DNA of 64,000 nt from Butyrivibrio proteoclasticus (GCF_900115735.1 NZ_FOXO01000024.1:1-64000), one strand, 5' to 3'. Positions 22,996 through 34,105 are shown, counted from the first letter of the stretch. Notes: generated by a model not told the origin, from the letters alone. A program made the numbers and translations.

Positions 22996-24249
22996 TTACT
23001 GCAAAAGCTGTAGCACCTGTGACGGTCTTTCATTGGCTTGTGCCATCATAGATGTTCCAGCCTGCGAAAGAACCTGCTGAGTTGAATAAACAGTCATCTC
23101 CTCTGCCATATCTACGTCCATGATTCTTGAGTAGGCTGCTGTCATATTTTCAACTGTCACGTCAAGGCTGCTTGTTGTATGTTCAAGTCTGTTCTGATAT
23201 GCGCCAAGTCTACTTCTGATTGAGCTAATTGCTGCAATCGCATCTTTTACACTGTCGATTCCAAGTCTCGCTTCTTCTTGAGTAGTAACATCAAGGTTAT
23301 TTATACCAAGCGTGGTTATTGATACTTTTGAAATTCTAATATCAAGCGTCTGGCCTTCATTAGCACCAATCTGCATTGTCATAGCACCTTTGGCTGTCAA
23401 CTCCAGATACAAATCTCCTTCATATGTATCACCAATCTGAAGTTTTACTTCTTTTCCGTCACGATCAGAAAACGTAATGACATCCTCATTTACAGTCGCC
23501 ATAATGTCACTTGAAAAATAATTTTCATAGTTTCCGTCTGATCCCTGCTTTTGAATCATCATGCCTGAAATAGTGCTATTTTTAGTATAATAATTTCCGT
23601 TTTCATCTAAGAGATAATTCTTTTCCACGCCTGTAGGTCCTATAACATTCTTTGAATGAGAAAATGATAATGGACTACCATCGGTATTAACTATACGATA
23701 ATTTCCAGCTTCCATATTATCGGAATAACTTATAACTCCGATACTCATGATTGTTTTGTCAGCATATGTTTCTGTAGTGTCATCTGCTTTTGTAACTGTT
23801 CCGGTTCCTTTTACATATCCTTTTAAATCAAAAGACCCATCAAGAATATTCTGCCCATTAAACTGAGTAGTTGCAGATATTCTATTAATCTCATCTTTTA
23901 GAAGCGTTACTTCAGACTGAATTATTTTTCTATCATCATCAGTAAGTGTTCCTGTACTTGCCTGAACACAAAGCTGATTTATTCGTTGTAATATATCATG
24001 AACTTCAGAAAGAGTTCCGTCTGCCACCTGAACTATCGATATTGCATCGTTTGAAGTATCATTTGCTACTCCAAGTCCTTCTATCTGTGAATTCATTCTT
24101 CTGGACATCGCAAGACCGGATGGATTATCTTTTGCATTTGCAATCTTAAGACCGCTTGATAATCTCTCCAAAGACTCTGAAAGGAGTTTATCATTTTTCT
24201 GAAGTGAATTATGCGCTATCATAGCGGATACATTGTAGTTAACTTTCAT
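22996..24249 (-). CDS. fliC: flagellin
   Basis: A 417-residue flagellin. The conserved N-terminal D0/D1 region reads MKVNYNVSAMIAHNSLQKND, then SSGLKIANAKDNPSGLAMS and INQLCVQASTGTLTDDDR. A variable central region of about 170 residues follows, then the conserved C-terminal D1/D0 (RLGAYQNRLEHTTSSLDVT, QVLSQAGTSMMAQAN, ending VLQLLQ). It is exported by the flagellar type III system and forms the filament. It sits between a large flagellin-linked gene and fliS. Confidence 0.96.
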   Translation of the reverse strand: MKVNYNVSAMIAHNSLQKNDKLLSESLERLSSGLKIANAKDNPSGLAMSRRMNSQIEGLGVANDTSNDAISIVQVADGTLSEVHDILQRINQLCVQASTGTLTDDDRKIIQSEVTLLKDEINRISATTQFNGQNILDGSFDLKGYVKGTGTVTKADDTTETYADKTIMSIGVISYSDNMEAGNYRIVNTDGSPLSFSHSKNVIGPTGVEKNYLLDENGNYYTKNSTISGMMIQKQGSDGNYENYFSSDIMATVNEDVITFSDRDGKEVKLQIGDTYEGDLYLELTAKGAMTMQIGANEGQTLDIRISKVSITTLGINNLDVTTQEEARLGIDSVKDAIAAISSIRSRLGAYQNRLEHTTSSLDVTVENMTAAYSRIMDVDMAEEMTVYSTQQVLSQAGTSMMAQANERPSQVLQLLQ

Positions 24250-24281
24250 TTTTACCTCATTTCTGCATGTACTTCGCCAAT

Positions 24282-27239
24282 TTAAAGAGCTTCAATAAAT
24301 GCCTTTGCCATTTTTAGTAATACACCTGTATTAGTTATTTTTCGTTCACCATCAGGTTTTGCATCAGTTGTACTGTTATTCTGAGTCAGCTTTGCTCCAT
24401 AAAGGATTCCTATCTGATTTTGGTCTACACCCAGATCCTTTATTTTTTCTGAAAGCTTCTTGCACAGCTTTTCTTTTACATTACCAAGATATTCAGACTC
24501 TTCAATGCCTTCTGACATCGTAGTTGTGATCATGCCTTTTATCAGTCCGCTTTCCTCATAGAGGCTGGCTGTTATAAAACCGTACTCAAAGGTCTGAATA
24601 CTTGCATCCATTCTGGATTTTTTTGTGCCATCATTTTTTAATGTGATATGCATCGAAATGCTATCTCCATCTATCTCAACAGGAACATCGAATGTGGCAT
24701 TTTCGGATTCTTTTTTCATAACCGATATCTGCTTCTGCATGAGAGTGATTGCTCTTACATCAATATAGCTATCTTCTGAGTTCATCAAAGTCTCAGTAAG
24801 TTTTTCTGAAATCTGATCCAGCTTTTGTTTATAAGATTCTTCATAATTATTCTCATCAAGAAGCGTGAAAAGATCATCCTCTTCTTTTTTGATCGACCCG
24901 TCAAACTCCTTTGCCTTATCCCAGAATTTTCCTCTTCTTCGCTCTCTTTTATTTTCTATCACAGCTTCCAGATTGTTGAAGTTTAGCTCAACATGTTCTG
25001 TTTCCATTTCTTCTAAAGCAGCTTTAGCTTCCCTTGACGAAATCAATTCTCTGACATGCTTTAAATTCTCAATATTATATTTCTTCTCAAGTTCATCATC
25101 AGTTTCCTGCTCACTAAGCTTTTCAGACAAATCTTCCAGAAGTGTTTTATTCTGTGGTTTAGCAGCCTTTAGTTTTTCAGGTTCAAGATTCTCGTATACT
25201 ATATCGGCATGAGCCTTATAAAAAATAAATGCCGATTCTATCTGCTCATCAATTCTTTCTCCTTCAAGGTTACTGATTCTCTCCAGACCTCCGAATTCCT
25301 CATCCACTCTAAAATCTATTCCCTTTGCCGCCTTTGCCTGTGTTCTTGTGGCGTCAAGAAGATTTCCTAAAGTCATATCTCTTTCGGTTTTTAAAAGATC
25401 TCCTATCGCTTTATAATCATTTGCCTTTATGTTGTGAAAGAGCCTGTAAATACCTATAAATGATTTTCTTTCTTCATCGGTTATCCCATTATTTTTTTCC
25501 AACTTATAAAGGAATCTTGCGTATTTCTCATCCGACTTTTTACCTGAGTCGTTCTGACCATTCCCAAACTGATTTTGATCAAGCCCTTTTGATAATTCTT
25601 CTATAGTCATGCCCAGAGGATTTTTTCCACGACGGATAAAATCCAGAACTGCTCCTGGTTTGAGCCTTTCCATCGTCTCTCTAAGTCTCAGATCATACGC
25701 CCTTACTTTTTCAAAATTCTCCTCATTTATCTCAAGGGTATTGTAACCAAGGATTCTTACAGCTCTTCTGTTTTCTTCAGTAATTTCTTTTCCCAGATCA
25801 GCAAGTATATCATCTACATTTTCAAAAGCTTTTTTTATGCTATCGCCAAGATCTGCTCTGGGAGCAGTTTCCATCTTTTCATATTCTTCTTGCGCTGCCC
25901 TGTATTTCTGAGACAGCTCAAAAGAAACATCACTGATTTCCAAGAGACTTGATGACTCGATACGATCAAGCATTGCCCCTGCTACATCTACCGGACCTTG
26001 CTTTATAATATCTACTCTCGTTACTGTCATTCCAAATATATATTCTTTATTGGCATCAGTAACATGAGTTTTTTCATCTATTATTTTACCTGCCTCTTCT
26101 TCGGACAGATTCTTTAGCTCTTCCTTTATAAGTTCGACAAGTTTTTCAATCGGTTTCAGGTCGATAGAAAAATCTTTATCAGCCAGCTTTGTATTTACAG
26201 CGGCACTCATTTTTATTCTGGTTTCTTCAAGATGCAGCCTCTTGGTCAACATCTTTTTTGCTGAACTTACAGGATCATGAAGGTTTGCTTCTTTTGCTTC
26301 TTTACCATCTGCCAGAGCTGCTGCAATGGCCTTAGCGCCAAGCTCAGTTGTAACCGGAAAATCTATTTCTTTAATATCAATTACCGCTTCGAGATTTTCC
26401 TTAGTAAGAGGTATCCCTTCTTCAATGATCCATTTAGCCTGCTCTATATTGTTCTCATCATTTTGGTCAAGGCCTGCGTCTTTGACAATTTTTTCTATCT
26501 GAGGAAGAACCTGCTCAACATCAAGGCCATCTGCCTTTTTGGCATAGTATCCATATGCATCCTGCGCATAGAAGCCCCGGCCACTTACATTTTGGCCGTT
26601 AGTGCTGTGTTGTGCCAGGTAGATGTTATTGATCGTAGGCTCTTTATCATTAAGAACAAGGTATTTGACTGCAGAATCATCAATTTTCTCAATATCTGAT
26701 ATCTGCTCAAATGCTTGCTTTGCTTCAGTTACATTTTTAGTTGTGACCGGGATATCATTTTCTGAAAAATTCTTTTGAAGAGCCGCAGCAAAAGACCTGC
26801 TTCCTGTGATTTTCTCAAGCTTATCCAGACTAAGATCATCATTGTAGCCTGTAATAACCGTTCCGGATTCTAAAAGAACACTTTTAATCTTGTCAACGAT
26901 AGTTACAGTATCTGCGCTATTTAGATTTCCGAAATCAAAACCACCTTCAAGAACAGCTGCATAGTCCTCATCCGACATGGTATTTGATAAGAGAGCCATG
27001 TAATTGTGATTGTTTTGAACATCTGTACTCTGTGCAAGGGTTTGAATATCTTCAAGGCTTTTTCCATTCTGCGCATATGCATCGCTGCTAAAAAAGCTTG
27101 AATCCAGATCAACCAAAAAAGCTTTTGTAGCTTCTGCTTTGGTTGCTCCTGAAAAAATCTTATTACCTGCTTCCGTGCTTTTGATAATCTGTTCGCTAGC
27201 GGACCTCTTGTCGCCAATGGTCTGAAAATTTAAATTCAT
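24282..27239 (-). CDS. large flagellin-linked protein, unknown (DUF6240-like?)
   Basis: A 985-residue soluble protein with no signal peptide or membrane helix. It is predicted almost entirely helical and very rich in charged residues. Local repeats have the form of helical blocks of about 70 residues: 'LExI...L...IP(V/L)T(K/T)(K/E)N(V/L)EA' (for example EKITGSRSFAAALQKNFSEN, GIPLTKENLEAVIDIKEID). The last 150 residues are beta-rich (FDVPVEIDGDSISMHITLKND, YEESGLIKGMITTTMSEG). Its place 32 bp before flagellin suggests a flagellar role, such as a FliK-like length or hook protein by its overall layout, but that is a guess. DUF6240 is named only from memory of similar neighbourhoods. Confidence 0.7.
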   Translation of the reverse strand: MNLNFQTIGDKRSASEQIIKSTEAGNKIFSGATKAEATKAFLVDLDSSFFSSDAYAQNGKSLEDIQTLAQSTDVQNNHNYMALLSNTMSDEDYAAVLEGGFDFGNLNSADTVTIVDKIKSVLLESGTVITGYNDDLSLDKLEKITGSRSFAAALQKNFSENDIPVTTKNVTEAKQAFEQISDIEKIDDSAVKYLVLNDKEPTINNIYLAQHSTNGQNVSGRGFYAQDAYGYYAKKADGLDVEQVLPQIEKIVKDAGLDQNDENNIEQAKWIIEEGIPLTKENLEAVIDIKEIDFPVTTELGAKAIAAALADGKEAKEANLHDPVSSAKKMLTKRLHLEETRIKMSAAVNTKLADKDFSIDLKPIEKLVELIKEELKNLSEEEAGKIIDEKTHVTDANKEYIFGMTVTRVDIIKQGPVDVAGAMLDRIESSSLLEISDVSFELSQKYRAAQEEYEKMETAPRADLGDSIKKAFENVDDILADLGKEITEENRRAVRILGYNTLEINEENFEKVRAYDLRLRETMERLKPGAVLDFIRRGKNPLGMTIEELSKGLDQNQFGNGQNDSGKKSDEKYARFLYKLEKNNGITDEERKSFIGIYRLFHNIKANDYKAIGDLLKTERDMTLGNLLDATRTQAKAAKGIDFRVDEEFGGLERISNLEGERIDEQIESAFIFYKAHADIVYENLEPEKLKAAKPQNKTLLEDLSEKLSEQETDDELEKKYNIENLKHVRELISSREAKAALEEMETEHVELNFNNLEAVIENKRERRRGKFWDKAKEFDGSIKKEEDDLFTLLDENNYEESYKQKLDQISEKLTETLMNSEDSYIDVRAITLMQKQISVMKKESENATFDVPVEIDGDSISMHITLKNDGTKKSRMDASIQTFEYGFITASLYEESGLIKGMITTTMSEGIEESEYLGNVKEKLCKKLSEKIKDLGVDQNQIGILYGAKLTQNNSTTDAKPDGERKITNTGVLLKMAKAFIEAL

Positions 27240-27269
27240 ATATGCCTTTCTGCGAAAAAATGCTTGTAC

Positions 27270-27306
27270 GAAAAAAAGGTGACGGATTTATCATCCATCA
27301 CCTTCT
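27270..27306 (-). terminator. terminator after glgB
   Basis: Arms AAGGTGA (27276-27282) and TCACCTT (27298-27304) with further pairing inside (GGAT/ATCC), followed on the minus strand by a run of seven T. It ends the tatD-rsmA-TPR-glgB transcript and separates it from the flagellin group. Confidence 0.85.
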
Positions 27307-27330
27307 ATTTCGGCTCTTGCCAAAAAAATC

Positions 27331-29256
27331 TTAAGATTTCGTTTTTATTTTCTTAGACTGAAAAACGAAGACCTCTGCTCCATACGGTGGCAGGTCAAAT
27401 GTAATACTGTAGTCTTTGTAATCGCAAAGTCCTTTGACAGCTTCTATTTTCTTTGGAATGTTGCTGCCAAATCCACCATATTTCTTTTCAGCGCTATCCA
27501 ATATATGAGTATATGTTCCTGCAAAAGGAACTCCAACCATAAAGCCCTTTCTCTCAACAGGAGTCATATTCAGCACAAACAGAACATTATCCTTGCCATT
27601 TATAGCTCTTCTGTAGAAGCTGTAAGTACTGCGCTCCTTGTCATCGGCATTTATCCATTCAAATCCACCCCAGTCATCATCTACTTCATATAATGCAGGA
27701 TATTTTCTGTACATCTTTAGAAGCTCTGCAACGTAATCCTTCATTCCCTTATTGAGATCATTTTCCAAAAGGAACCAGTCAAGCTCTCGCTTTTCGCTCC
27801 ATTCTCTTTCCTGTCCAAATTCCTGGCCCATGAATAAGAGTTTTTTACCGGAATGTCCAAACATGAATGTGTAGCCGGCGCGAAGATTGGCATATTTATC
27901 AACCTGATAGCCGGGCATCTTCTCAACCATTGAACACTTTAAATGAACCACTTCATCATGAGATAACGGTAAAATGTATTTTTCAGAGCTGTTATAGCTC
28001 ATGGCAAACGTCATCATGTAATGAGCGCCCTGCCTGAAATATGGATCAAGCTTCATATACTCACAGAAGTCATGCATCCATCCCATATTCCACTTAAATG
28101 CAAATCCCAATCCGCCTTCTTCAGGCGCAGCTGTAACCTTTGGCCATGCTGTTGATTCTTCTGCTATTGTAAGTACTTGTGGATAAGTTCCTCTAACCAC
28201 GCTGTTCAAGTGTTTAAAGAACTCAATTGCTTCAAGGTTCTTGTTATCACCATATTTGTTTGGAACCCATTGACCGTCTTTTTTACCATAATCGAGGTAA
28301 AGCATGGAGGCAACCGCATCCACTCTAAGTCCGTCAATATGGAATTTCCTTATCCAGAAAAGAGCATTTGCAATGAGGAAGTTCTTAACTTCAGGCTTCT
28401 CCAGATTGAATATCTTGGTGCCCCAGTCAGGATGTTCTCCCTTTCTTGGATCCGGATGCTCATAGATACACTGGCCATCAAAGCAGGCTAGTCCAAATTC
28501 ATCTGTTGCAAAATGCGCAGGAACCCAATCCAGAATAACTCCAATATTGTTTTTGTGAAGCTTGTTCACAAGGTACATAAAATCTGCAGGCTCACCATAT
28601 CTTGCTGTTGGTGCATAGTAACCTGTGACCTGATATCCCCATGAGCCATCAAAAGGATGTTCTGCTATTCCAATTAACTCGATATGGGTATATTGCATCT
28701 CTTTTAAATATTCGACAATCCTGTCAGCGAACTCTCTATATGTGTAGAAACCGTCTTCTGTTCCATCCGGATGTTTCATCCATGAACCAATATGACACTC
28801 ATAAATAGACAGTGGTTGGCGATTTATATCTTTTCCCTTATTGCGCTCAAACCACTTTGAATCACTCCATTTAAAACCTGAAAGATCCGTAGTTCTGGAA
28901 GCATTCCCAGGACGAAGCTCAGCAAAATTTGCATAAGGATCTGCCTTGTAAAGCTTTCTTCCATCCTGTGTTGTAATAAGGTACTTGTACAGTTCTCCAA
29001 TACCTACCCCCGGAATAAAGCCTGTCCAAATATTCCCCGTCTTGGTTCTCTCCAAACGGTTTGCACTTTCATCCCAGTTATTAAAAGAACCTACTACATG
29101 AACATCCGCAGCATTGGGCGCCCACACGGCAAAGAAGTATCCCTTTTTCCCCTTTTCCGTTGAAGGATGCGCTCCAAGCTTTTCATATATTTCGTAATGC
29201 GTTCCCTGCCCAAACAGATACTCATCCGCCTCAGAAATAAATACTTTTTCTGCCAT
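27331..29256 (-). CDS. glgB: 1,4-alpha-glucan branching enzyme
   Basis: A 641-residue GH13 branching enzyme. It has an N-terminal CBM48 (FAVWAPNAADVHVVGSFNNW) and then the catalytic barrel with DWVPAHFATD, GLRVDAVASMLYLDY (nucleophile Asp), ESTAW (acid/base Glu) and LPLSHDEVVH. A beta-sheet C-terminal domain follows. It forms alpha-1,6 branches in glycogen. The ATG at 29256 has GAGGGGG upstream; five extra codons upstream are unlikely. It lies 28 bp after the TPR/ATPase gene and is followed by a terminator. Confidence 0.97.
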   Translation of the reverse strand: MAEKVFISEADEYLFGQGTHYEIYEKLGAHPSTEKGKKGYFFAVWAPNAADVHVVGSFNNWDESANRLERTKTGNIWTGFIPGVGIGELYKYLITTQDGRKLYKADPYANFAELRPGNASRTTDLSGFKWSDSKWFERNKGKDINRQPLSIYECHIGSWMKHPDGTEDGFYTYREFADRIVEYLKEMQYTHIELIGIAEHPFDGSWGYQVTGYYAPTARYGEPADFMYLVNKLHKNNIGVILDWVPAHFATDEFGLACFDGQCIYEHPDPRKGEHPDWGTKIFNLEKPEVKNFLIANALFWIRKFHIDGLRVDAVASMLYLDYGKKDGQWVPNKYGDNKNLEAIEFFKHLNSVVRGTYPQVLTIAEESTAWPKVTAAPEEGGLGFAFKWNMGWMHDFCEYMKLDPYFRQGAHYMMTFAMSYNSSEKYILPLSHDEVVHLKCSMVEKMPGYQVDKYANLRAGYTFMFGHSGKKLLFMGQEFGQEREWSEKRELDWFLLENDLNKGMKDYVAELLKMYRKYPALYEVDDDWGGFEWINADDKERSTYSFYRRAINGKDNVLFVLNMTPVERKGFMVGVPFAGTYTHILDSAEKKYGGFGSNIPKKIEAVKGLCDYKDYSITFDLPPYGAEVFVFQSKKIKTKS

Positions 29257-29284
29257 AAACAGCCCCCTCAAATTTTTAAAGTAT

Positions 29285-32155
29285 TTAGTGCATAAAGTCT
29301 TTTTCTCTTAAAATCACCATGTCGTTTTCATCATAGCGCTTGTTAACAATAACATCTACAAAATGAGCGATCGATCTCTTTTCAGCATAGTAAATAGCGT
29401 CATCAATTATATCTTTTACTTCAGATACAGTCACTTCATGATCAAGTGTCTGACGCTCTGAAATTCTGGTATGAAGAGCCAAAATTCCAAGATTATCGAT
29501 AGAGTATTCTCTCTCAAGCGCATACTGTCTTGCGTAAGCTACAAGTGAATCATCATCGAGAGCTTCTATATCAACCCTTACGTTGAATATCTGCTTCAGA
29601 GACGGGTTCTTATCAAGGAATCTGTTCATATCTTCCTTGGTATCTTCCATTACAATGATAAGACCTTTATTCTCCTCCTGAAGTATCTTAAGAAGTTCAT
29701 TTACAGTCTCAGGTTCAAGATCTGCCGCTCTCTGTATGATCAACGCTCCGTTTGCCAGTTTATCGAAAATACTTGCTGTACTCTTTTTATTGAGAGTATT
29801 GGCTGTTATCTTGGCAACCTTGCCGCTAAAGTTGGAATCTGATGCCTGTACTGCCTTTATAAGTCCTTTCGCAAGGTTAACAGTTCCAGCTCCTTCTTCA
29901 CCTGTCACAATAGCATTTCCGCTATACGCATCCATACTCATGTTATCAATCGCATTTATAATCTGACGTCTTGATTTCTTGTGATGGATATATGGTCCAA
30001 AGAGCTGCTTCTCTTCAGGAGTCATTGTTCTTACACGTTCTTCGAGCTCCCTGTTTCCAATGTGTCTCTTAGCTGCTCCATTATCATCTTTTTTATTCTT
30101 TTTGTCTTTTTTTCTATCTGACTTTTTGTTTTTATGAAGTCCTTTTGAGTTTTCAGACTCCTTGGATTCTTCGGACGAACTTTCGTCTTGATCATCATCC
30201 TGGTCTTCGTCGTCTTTTTCTACGGAAGATACTTCTTTATCCTCCTCTTCAGAAGACTCTTTGGATTCTTCATTTATCTCTTCTTCAGTCTCTTCCGAAT
30301 CATCAGCTTCTTCTATTTCCTTTTTTTCCGGTTCTTCCGGCTTTTTATCTTCAGCCTTTTCAGATTCGTTTTCCTCTAAAAGATCCTCTTCTACATTCTT
30401 TTTAAGCTCTGCTGTTTCATCAAGGAAAATCTCTTCCTTGGTCTCTGCGCTATCATCCAGTTCCTCGGATTTGATAACGTCTTCCACAGCATCGTTTATT
30501 ATGTCATCTTTATTCTTGGACCAATCGCCTCTGCCTGATGCTTTTTCATTACGCTCTTTCTTTAGAGCATCAGCGATGGCCTTCTCCATCTTTTCCTGAA
30601 GACCGGCCTTAGTCTTTTCATCGAAATCTACAAAAAGATCTCCTGTCTCTTCGGCTACAAGCTTCTTAACTCTTTCCAGCTGCTTTTCCTGTTGGTTCCT
30701 CTTATATGCTTCCCAATTGAGCATATACTCGTCAATGCTGATCTGACCTGTAATCTGCTTTTCTACTTCAGGTTCAGGCTCTACAGCCATTGAAATCTGG
30801 CCATCATATTCCTGTGAAAGGAAGTTGTCAAAGTGGCTCGGTGCCTGATACGCAGCATTCGGATGGATAACCGCTCCCGGAATTTCCTCTTCTAAAGGCT
30901 TATCATCATATACCGGTGCATGGTCTATTTTCTCCTCGCCTAAAATAGGGCCGTTTCCGCCATATTTAATTTCAATATTCATGGAAGGTTCATTATGAAT
31001 ATTATTCTCTTCAAGCTCTTTATCGTAGGATGCCTGAGCTAATATCTCCTGCATTCCCATATCAGAATCTTTTTCTACTTCAAAAATTTCTGATGTAATA
31101 GGCTGAACAAGGCTTACAGGACTTGTTTCCTGATCTGTTACCGGAGTGTAGTTTATCTCCTGATCCGGATCAGTATCGTTCATGACTGCCTTTAGATTTT
31201 CAGCAAGCGCCTCCTGAAGATTCATAGTGTTATACGCACTTACATCAACAGATGGCTCTTTTATCTCGCTGATATGCGGATAAACTATCCTCTCCATTTC
31301 TCTTGTACGACTGTCTAAAGAAAAGTCTGATGCATATGGCGCTTTTTCACGCGCACTCTGTTCTACAAAAGATTCCTCATGCTTTTGGGCATTATATGCC
31401 TCAATATCCGCATCTGTGACTGGCGGCATCTCTTTGGTAGGCTGCTTGATTTCAACTGTACGTGGGTCATCATTGCCAACCTGGTCCAAAGCCTTATCTA
31501 TGACAACGCTCTTATCAACATATCCCCCATGTGCCTGTTTATATCGTATATACCTGTCCTGCTGTTCCTTGGACAGAGGCTCATGAAGTGCCTTAAGTTC
31601 AAGAGCTTTCATGACATAATTGCCATCTCCAAGCCACAAAAACATCTCATCGCAGGTTTCAATACACTCTGTTGTAAGTCCTACGCGATGGTACAAGTAT
31701 GCAAGCTCATATACCCATTTTTCTTTATAATCGTGCTTTTTGTATTCTTCAAGAACAGCTATTCTCTCTTCAAGGCTTACATCCTGCGCTTCATAAAGTT
31801 TATATTGAAGGATATATCTTCCTGTATCTCTTGGTGCTATTCTTACGAACTCTTTATAATACTCAACTGCCTGAACAAACTCGCCCATTTTAATGGCAAG
31901 TTCGCACAACGAATAAACTATAGCCCTTCCTGTTGGATGCCTGTCATAAGCCATAAGGAGAACATCTCTGCTCTCTTCATATCGCCTGTTTATCTTATAC
32001 AGATCGCTTATCATGCAAAGCATCTGTACACTTCTGACTTTTTTCCAGTCGATTGTGTCCGCTATCTTGACTGCTTCGGCAAACCTGCCTTCCCCCACCA
32101 GAGCTTTTATTTCGTCAGCTCTGATTTTGTACTCAACTTTATCCAAAATATCCAC
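29285..32155 (-). CDS. TPR protein with acidic linker and degenerate AAA-type ATPase domain
   Basis: A 956-residue cytosolic protein. Residues 5-190 form TPR-like helical repeats ([51 protein letters not shown]). A long low-complexity linker follows, extremely acidic at about 560-690 with Glu/Asp/Ser runs and then a basic Lys patch. Residues about 720-950 resemble a CbbX-type AAA domain ([55 protein letters not shown]). The Walker A position reads GEEGAGT without the usual Lys, so nucleotide hydrolysis is doubtful. It lies between rsmA and glgB on one transcript. No function is known to me. Confidence 0.75.
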   Translation of the reverse strand: MDILDKVEYKIRADEIKALVGEGRFAEAVKIADTIDWKKVRSVQMLCMISDLYKINRRYEESRDVLLMAYDRHPTGRAIVYSLCELAIKMGEFVQAVEYYKEFVRIAPRDTGRYILQYKLYEAQDVSLEERIAVLEEYKKHDYKEKWVYELAYLYHRVGLTTECIETCDEMFLWLGDGNYVMKALELKALHEPLSKEQQDRYIRYKQAHGGYVDKSVVIDKALDQVGNDDPRTVEIKQPTKEMPPVTDADIEAYNAQKHEESFVEQSAREKAPYASDFSLDSRTREMERIVYPHISEIKEPSVDVSAYNTMNLQEALAENLKAVMNDTDPDQEINYTPVTDQETSPVSLVQPITSEIFEVEKDSDMGMQEILAQASYDKELEENNIHNEPSMNIEIKYGGNGPILGEEKIDHAPVYDDKPLEEEIPGAVIHPNAAYQAPSHFDNFLSQEYDGQISMAVEPEPEVEKQITGQISIDEYMLNWEAYKRNQQEKQLERVKKLVAEETGDLFVDFDEKTKAGLQEKMEKAIADALKKERNEKASGRGDWSKNKDDIINDAVEDVIKSEELDDSAETKEEIFLDETAELKKNVEEDLLEENESEKAEDKKPEEPEKKEIEEADDSEETEEEINEESKESSEEEDKEVSSVEKDDEDQDDDQDESSSEESKESENSKGLHKNKKSDRKKDKKNKKDDNGAAKRHIGNRELEERVRTMTPEEKQLFGPYIHHKKSRRQIINAIDNMSMDAYSGNAIVTGEEGAGTVNLAKGLIKAVQASDSNFSGKVAKITANTLNKKSTASIFDKLANGALIIQRAADLEPETVNELLKILQEENKGLIIVMEDTKEDMNRFLDKNPSLKQIFNVRVDIEALDDDSLVAYARQYALEREYSIDNLGILALHTRISERQTLDHEVTVSEVKDIIDDAIYYAEKRSIAHFVDVIVNKRYDENDMVILREKDFMH

Positions 32156-32186
32156 CTCTTTGGTGCCAAAAATACTAAATATAGTG

Positions 32187-33065
32187 TTAGTTTATCATAG
32201 CACCACTGCTTTGTAAAATGTCTGAAAGCTCCGCAAACTGTGATAATGCAAGAACTTCGCCCCTTGCTTTTTCGTCAATCCCCATTTTAACAAGAGCATC
32301 CTGAACCTGGTCTCTTGTGACTCTCAAAGAAGGGTTATTTGAAAGAGAATTGGACAGCGTTTTTCTTCGCTGATTAAAAGCTGTCCTGATGATCTCAAAC
32401 ATATACTTTTCATCTTTTACCTGTACCGGAGCGCACTCATGTTTTTTTAGGTAAACAACAGCTGATCCCACCCCCGGCTGTGGTATAAAGCAGCTTGGTG
32501 AAACATCCATAACACTCTGTGCCTCAGCGTAATAAGCAACTGCAAGGGATAACGAACCATAATCCTTACTTCCGGGCCCCATAACCATTCTGTCCGCAAC
32601 CTCTTTTTGTACCATTACTGTGACGCTCTCGATAGGAACTCCGCTTTCAAAAAGCTTCATAATAATAGGAGTAGTGATGTAATACGGAAGATTAGCAACT
32701 ACCTTGATAGGCCTTCCGCCATTGTACTCATTGACAATAGCCTCTATGTCCACCTTCAATACATCCTCATTTATAACTGTGACATTATCGTACTCTGAAA
32801 GAGTATCTTCCAAAACCGGAATGAGTGTTTTATCGATCTCTACAGCAATTACTCTTCCTGCTGATTCTGCAAGATACTGAGTAAGAGTTCCAATTCCCGG
32901 ACCTATTTCAAGCACGCAGTCATCTCTGGTGACTCCCGCTGCATCAACTATTCCATCCAGAACAATCTCATTTATCAAAAAATTCTGACCAAATTTCTTT
33001 TTGGCGCTCATATTATACTTTGCCAAAACCTCTTTGGTTTTGGCGCCATTTCCTAAATATGCCAT
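32187..33065 (-). CDS. rsmA: 16S rRNA dimethyladenosine transferase
   Basis: A 292-residue RsmA/KsgA. It has [23 protein letters not shown]-binding motif [28 protein letters not shown], motif [14 protein letters not shown] and the C-terminal [14 protein letters not shown]. It dimethylates the two adjacent adenines near the 3' end of 16S rRNA. The ATG follows the tatD stop codon directly (TAAATG), the widely conserved tatD-rsmA pairing. Confidence 0.97.
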   Translation of the reverse strand: MAYLGNGAKTKEVLAKYNMSAKKKFGQNFLINEIVLDGIVDAAGVTRDDCVLEIGPGIGTLTQYLAESAGRVIAVEIDKTLIPVLEDTLSEYDNVTVINEDVLKVDIEAIVNEYNGGRPIKVVANLPYYITTPIIMKLFESGVPIESVTVMVQKEVADRMVMGPGSKDYGSLSLAVAYYAEAQSVMDVSPSCFIPQPGVGSAVVYLKKHECAPVQVKDEKYMFEIIRTAFNQRRKTLSNSLSNNPSLRVTRDQVQDALVKMGIDEKARGEVLALSQFAELSDILQSSGAMIN

Positions 33066-33842
33066 TTACACCTCCGCAAAAATACCATACATCCGCTTGG
33101 CATTCTCGGTTGTCTGTCTTATTACTTCTTCCCTTTCTATTCCCTTAATAGCTGCTATTGCATCTATAACATAGGGCAGATTCAAAGAACTGTTTCTCTT
33201 TCCTCTGAAAGGCTCAGGTGAAAGATATGGACAATCGGTTTCAAGAAGAATCTTTTCCATAGGAGTCTCCTCAACGACTTCTTTTAATTTCTTACCGTTT
33301 TTAAAAGTTATTACTCCGCCAACTCCAATATAATAGCCCATATCCACACAAATCTTAGCAACTTCTTTTGAATATGAAAAACAATGTACAACGCCGCCAA
33401 TCTCCTCAGCATGCTCACTCTTCATAATCTCTATAGTGTCTGCTGCTGCATCCCTTGAATGAATGATGACAGGAAGCCTTTCCTGTCTTGCAAGCTGTAA
33501 TTGCCTTCTAAACCATTTTTTTTGAAGCTCTGGTGAAGGATCAGGCCAATGATAATCAAGCCCTATCTCACCGATAGCAACACACTTGGCATCTGTACTC
33601 CATTCTCTTAAAAGCTCAACATTGTCTTCATTAAGCTCTTCCACCTCACTTGGATGTACTCCAACTGCTGCATAAATAAAATCATATTTATGTGCAAGCT
33701 CCAATGCCCTGGCTGTTGAATCAATACTTGCCCCGACATCTACCACATGGTCAACGCCTGATGCTCTGACAGCTTCAATAAGTTCTTCTCTATCTATATC
33801 AAATTGCTCATCATCATAATGAGCATGTGTATCAAATATCAT
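33066..33842 (-). CDS. tatD: TatD family metal-dependent hydrolase
   Basis: A 258-residue TIM-barrel deoxyribonuclease. It has the metal ligands MIFDTHAHYDDEQFD, GEIGLDYHW, VIIHSRDA, VVHCFS and LLETDCPYLSP. TatD enzymes are 3'-5' exonucleases in DNA quality control. It is the first gene of the operon with rsmA. The upstream 33843-33964 is A-rich and is also the back side of the tRNA-Lys promoter. Confidence 0.95.
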   Translation of the reverse strand: MIFDTHAHYDDEQFDIDREELIEAVRASGVDHVVDVGASIDSTARALELAHKYDFIYAAVGVHPSEVEELNEDNVELLREWSTDAKCVAIGEIGLDYHWPDPSPELQKKWFRRQLQLARQERLPVIIHSRDAAADTIEIMKSEHAEEIGGVVHCFSYSKEVAKICVDMGYYIGVGGVITFKNGKKLKEVVEETPMEKILLETDCPYLSPEPFRGKRNSSLNLPYVIDAIAAIKGIEREEVIRQTTENAKRMYGIFAEV

Positions 33843-33964
33843 TTTTTCTCCAAAAAATCCTTAATTTCGAGGTCACCATAAATACAATACCACAAAAAAA
33901 GCGCTCTGAAAACCGCATAAATACTCACTTTCTAAAAAAAAATAAAAAAAATTAAAAAAAGTAC

Positions 33965-33993
33965 TTGCATTTATGTTTGGAACGTAGTAACAT
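33965..33993 (+). promoter_or_regulatory. tRNA-Lys promoter
   Basis: TTGCAT (33965-33970), 17 bp, TAACAT (33988-33993), about 35 bp before the tRNA. A long A-tract upstream may act as an UP element. Confidence 0.75.
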
Positions 33994-34027
33994 ATCACTT
34001 GTCGTTGAGAGCGACACACAAACAAAA

Positions 34028-34100
34028 GCGCTGCTAGCTCAGTTGGTAGAGCACCTGACTCTTAATCAGGTTGTCCAGGGTTCGAGACCCTGGCAGCGCA
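34028..34100 (+). tRNA. tRNA-Lys(CTT)
   Basis: A 73-nt tRNA. The acceptor GCGCTGC pairs with GCAGCGC and the discriminator is A. The D loop is AGCTCAGTTGGTAGAGC. The anticodon stem is CCTGA/TCAGG with loop CTCTTAA (anticodon CTT), and the T arm is CCAGGGTTCGAGACCCTGG. CCA is not encoded. Confidence 0.96.
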
Positions 34101-34105
34101 CGCCG

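Noticed and set aside
31379..32200. 273-codon open frame on the plus strand
   Set aside because: Fully antisense to the TPR/ATPase gene, which has a clear domain pattern; the antisense product is rich in Cys, Phe and Ile with no binding site.
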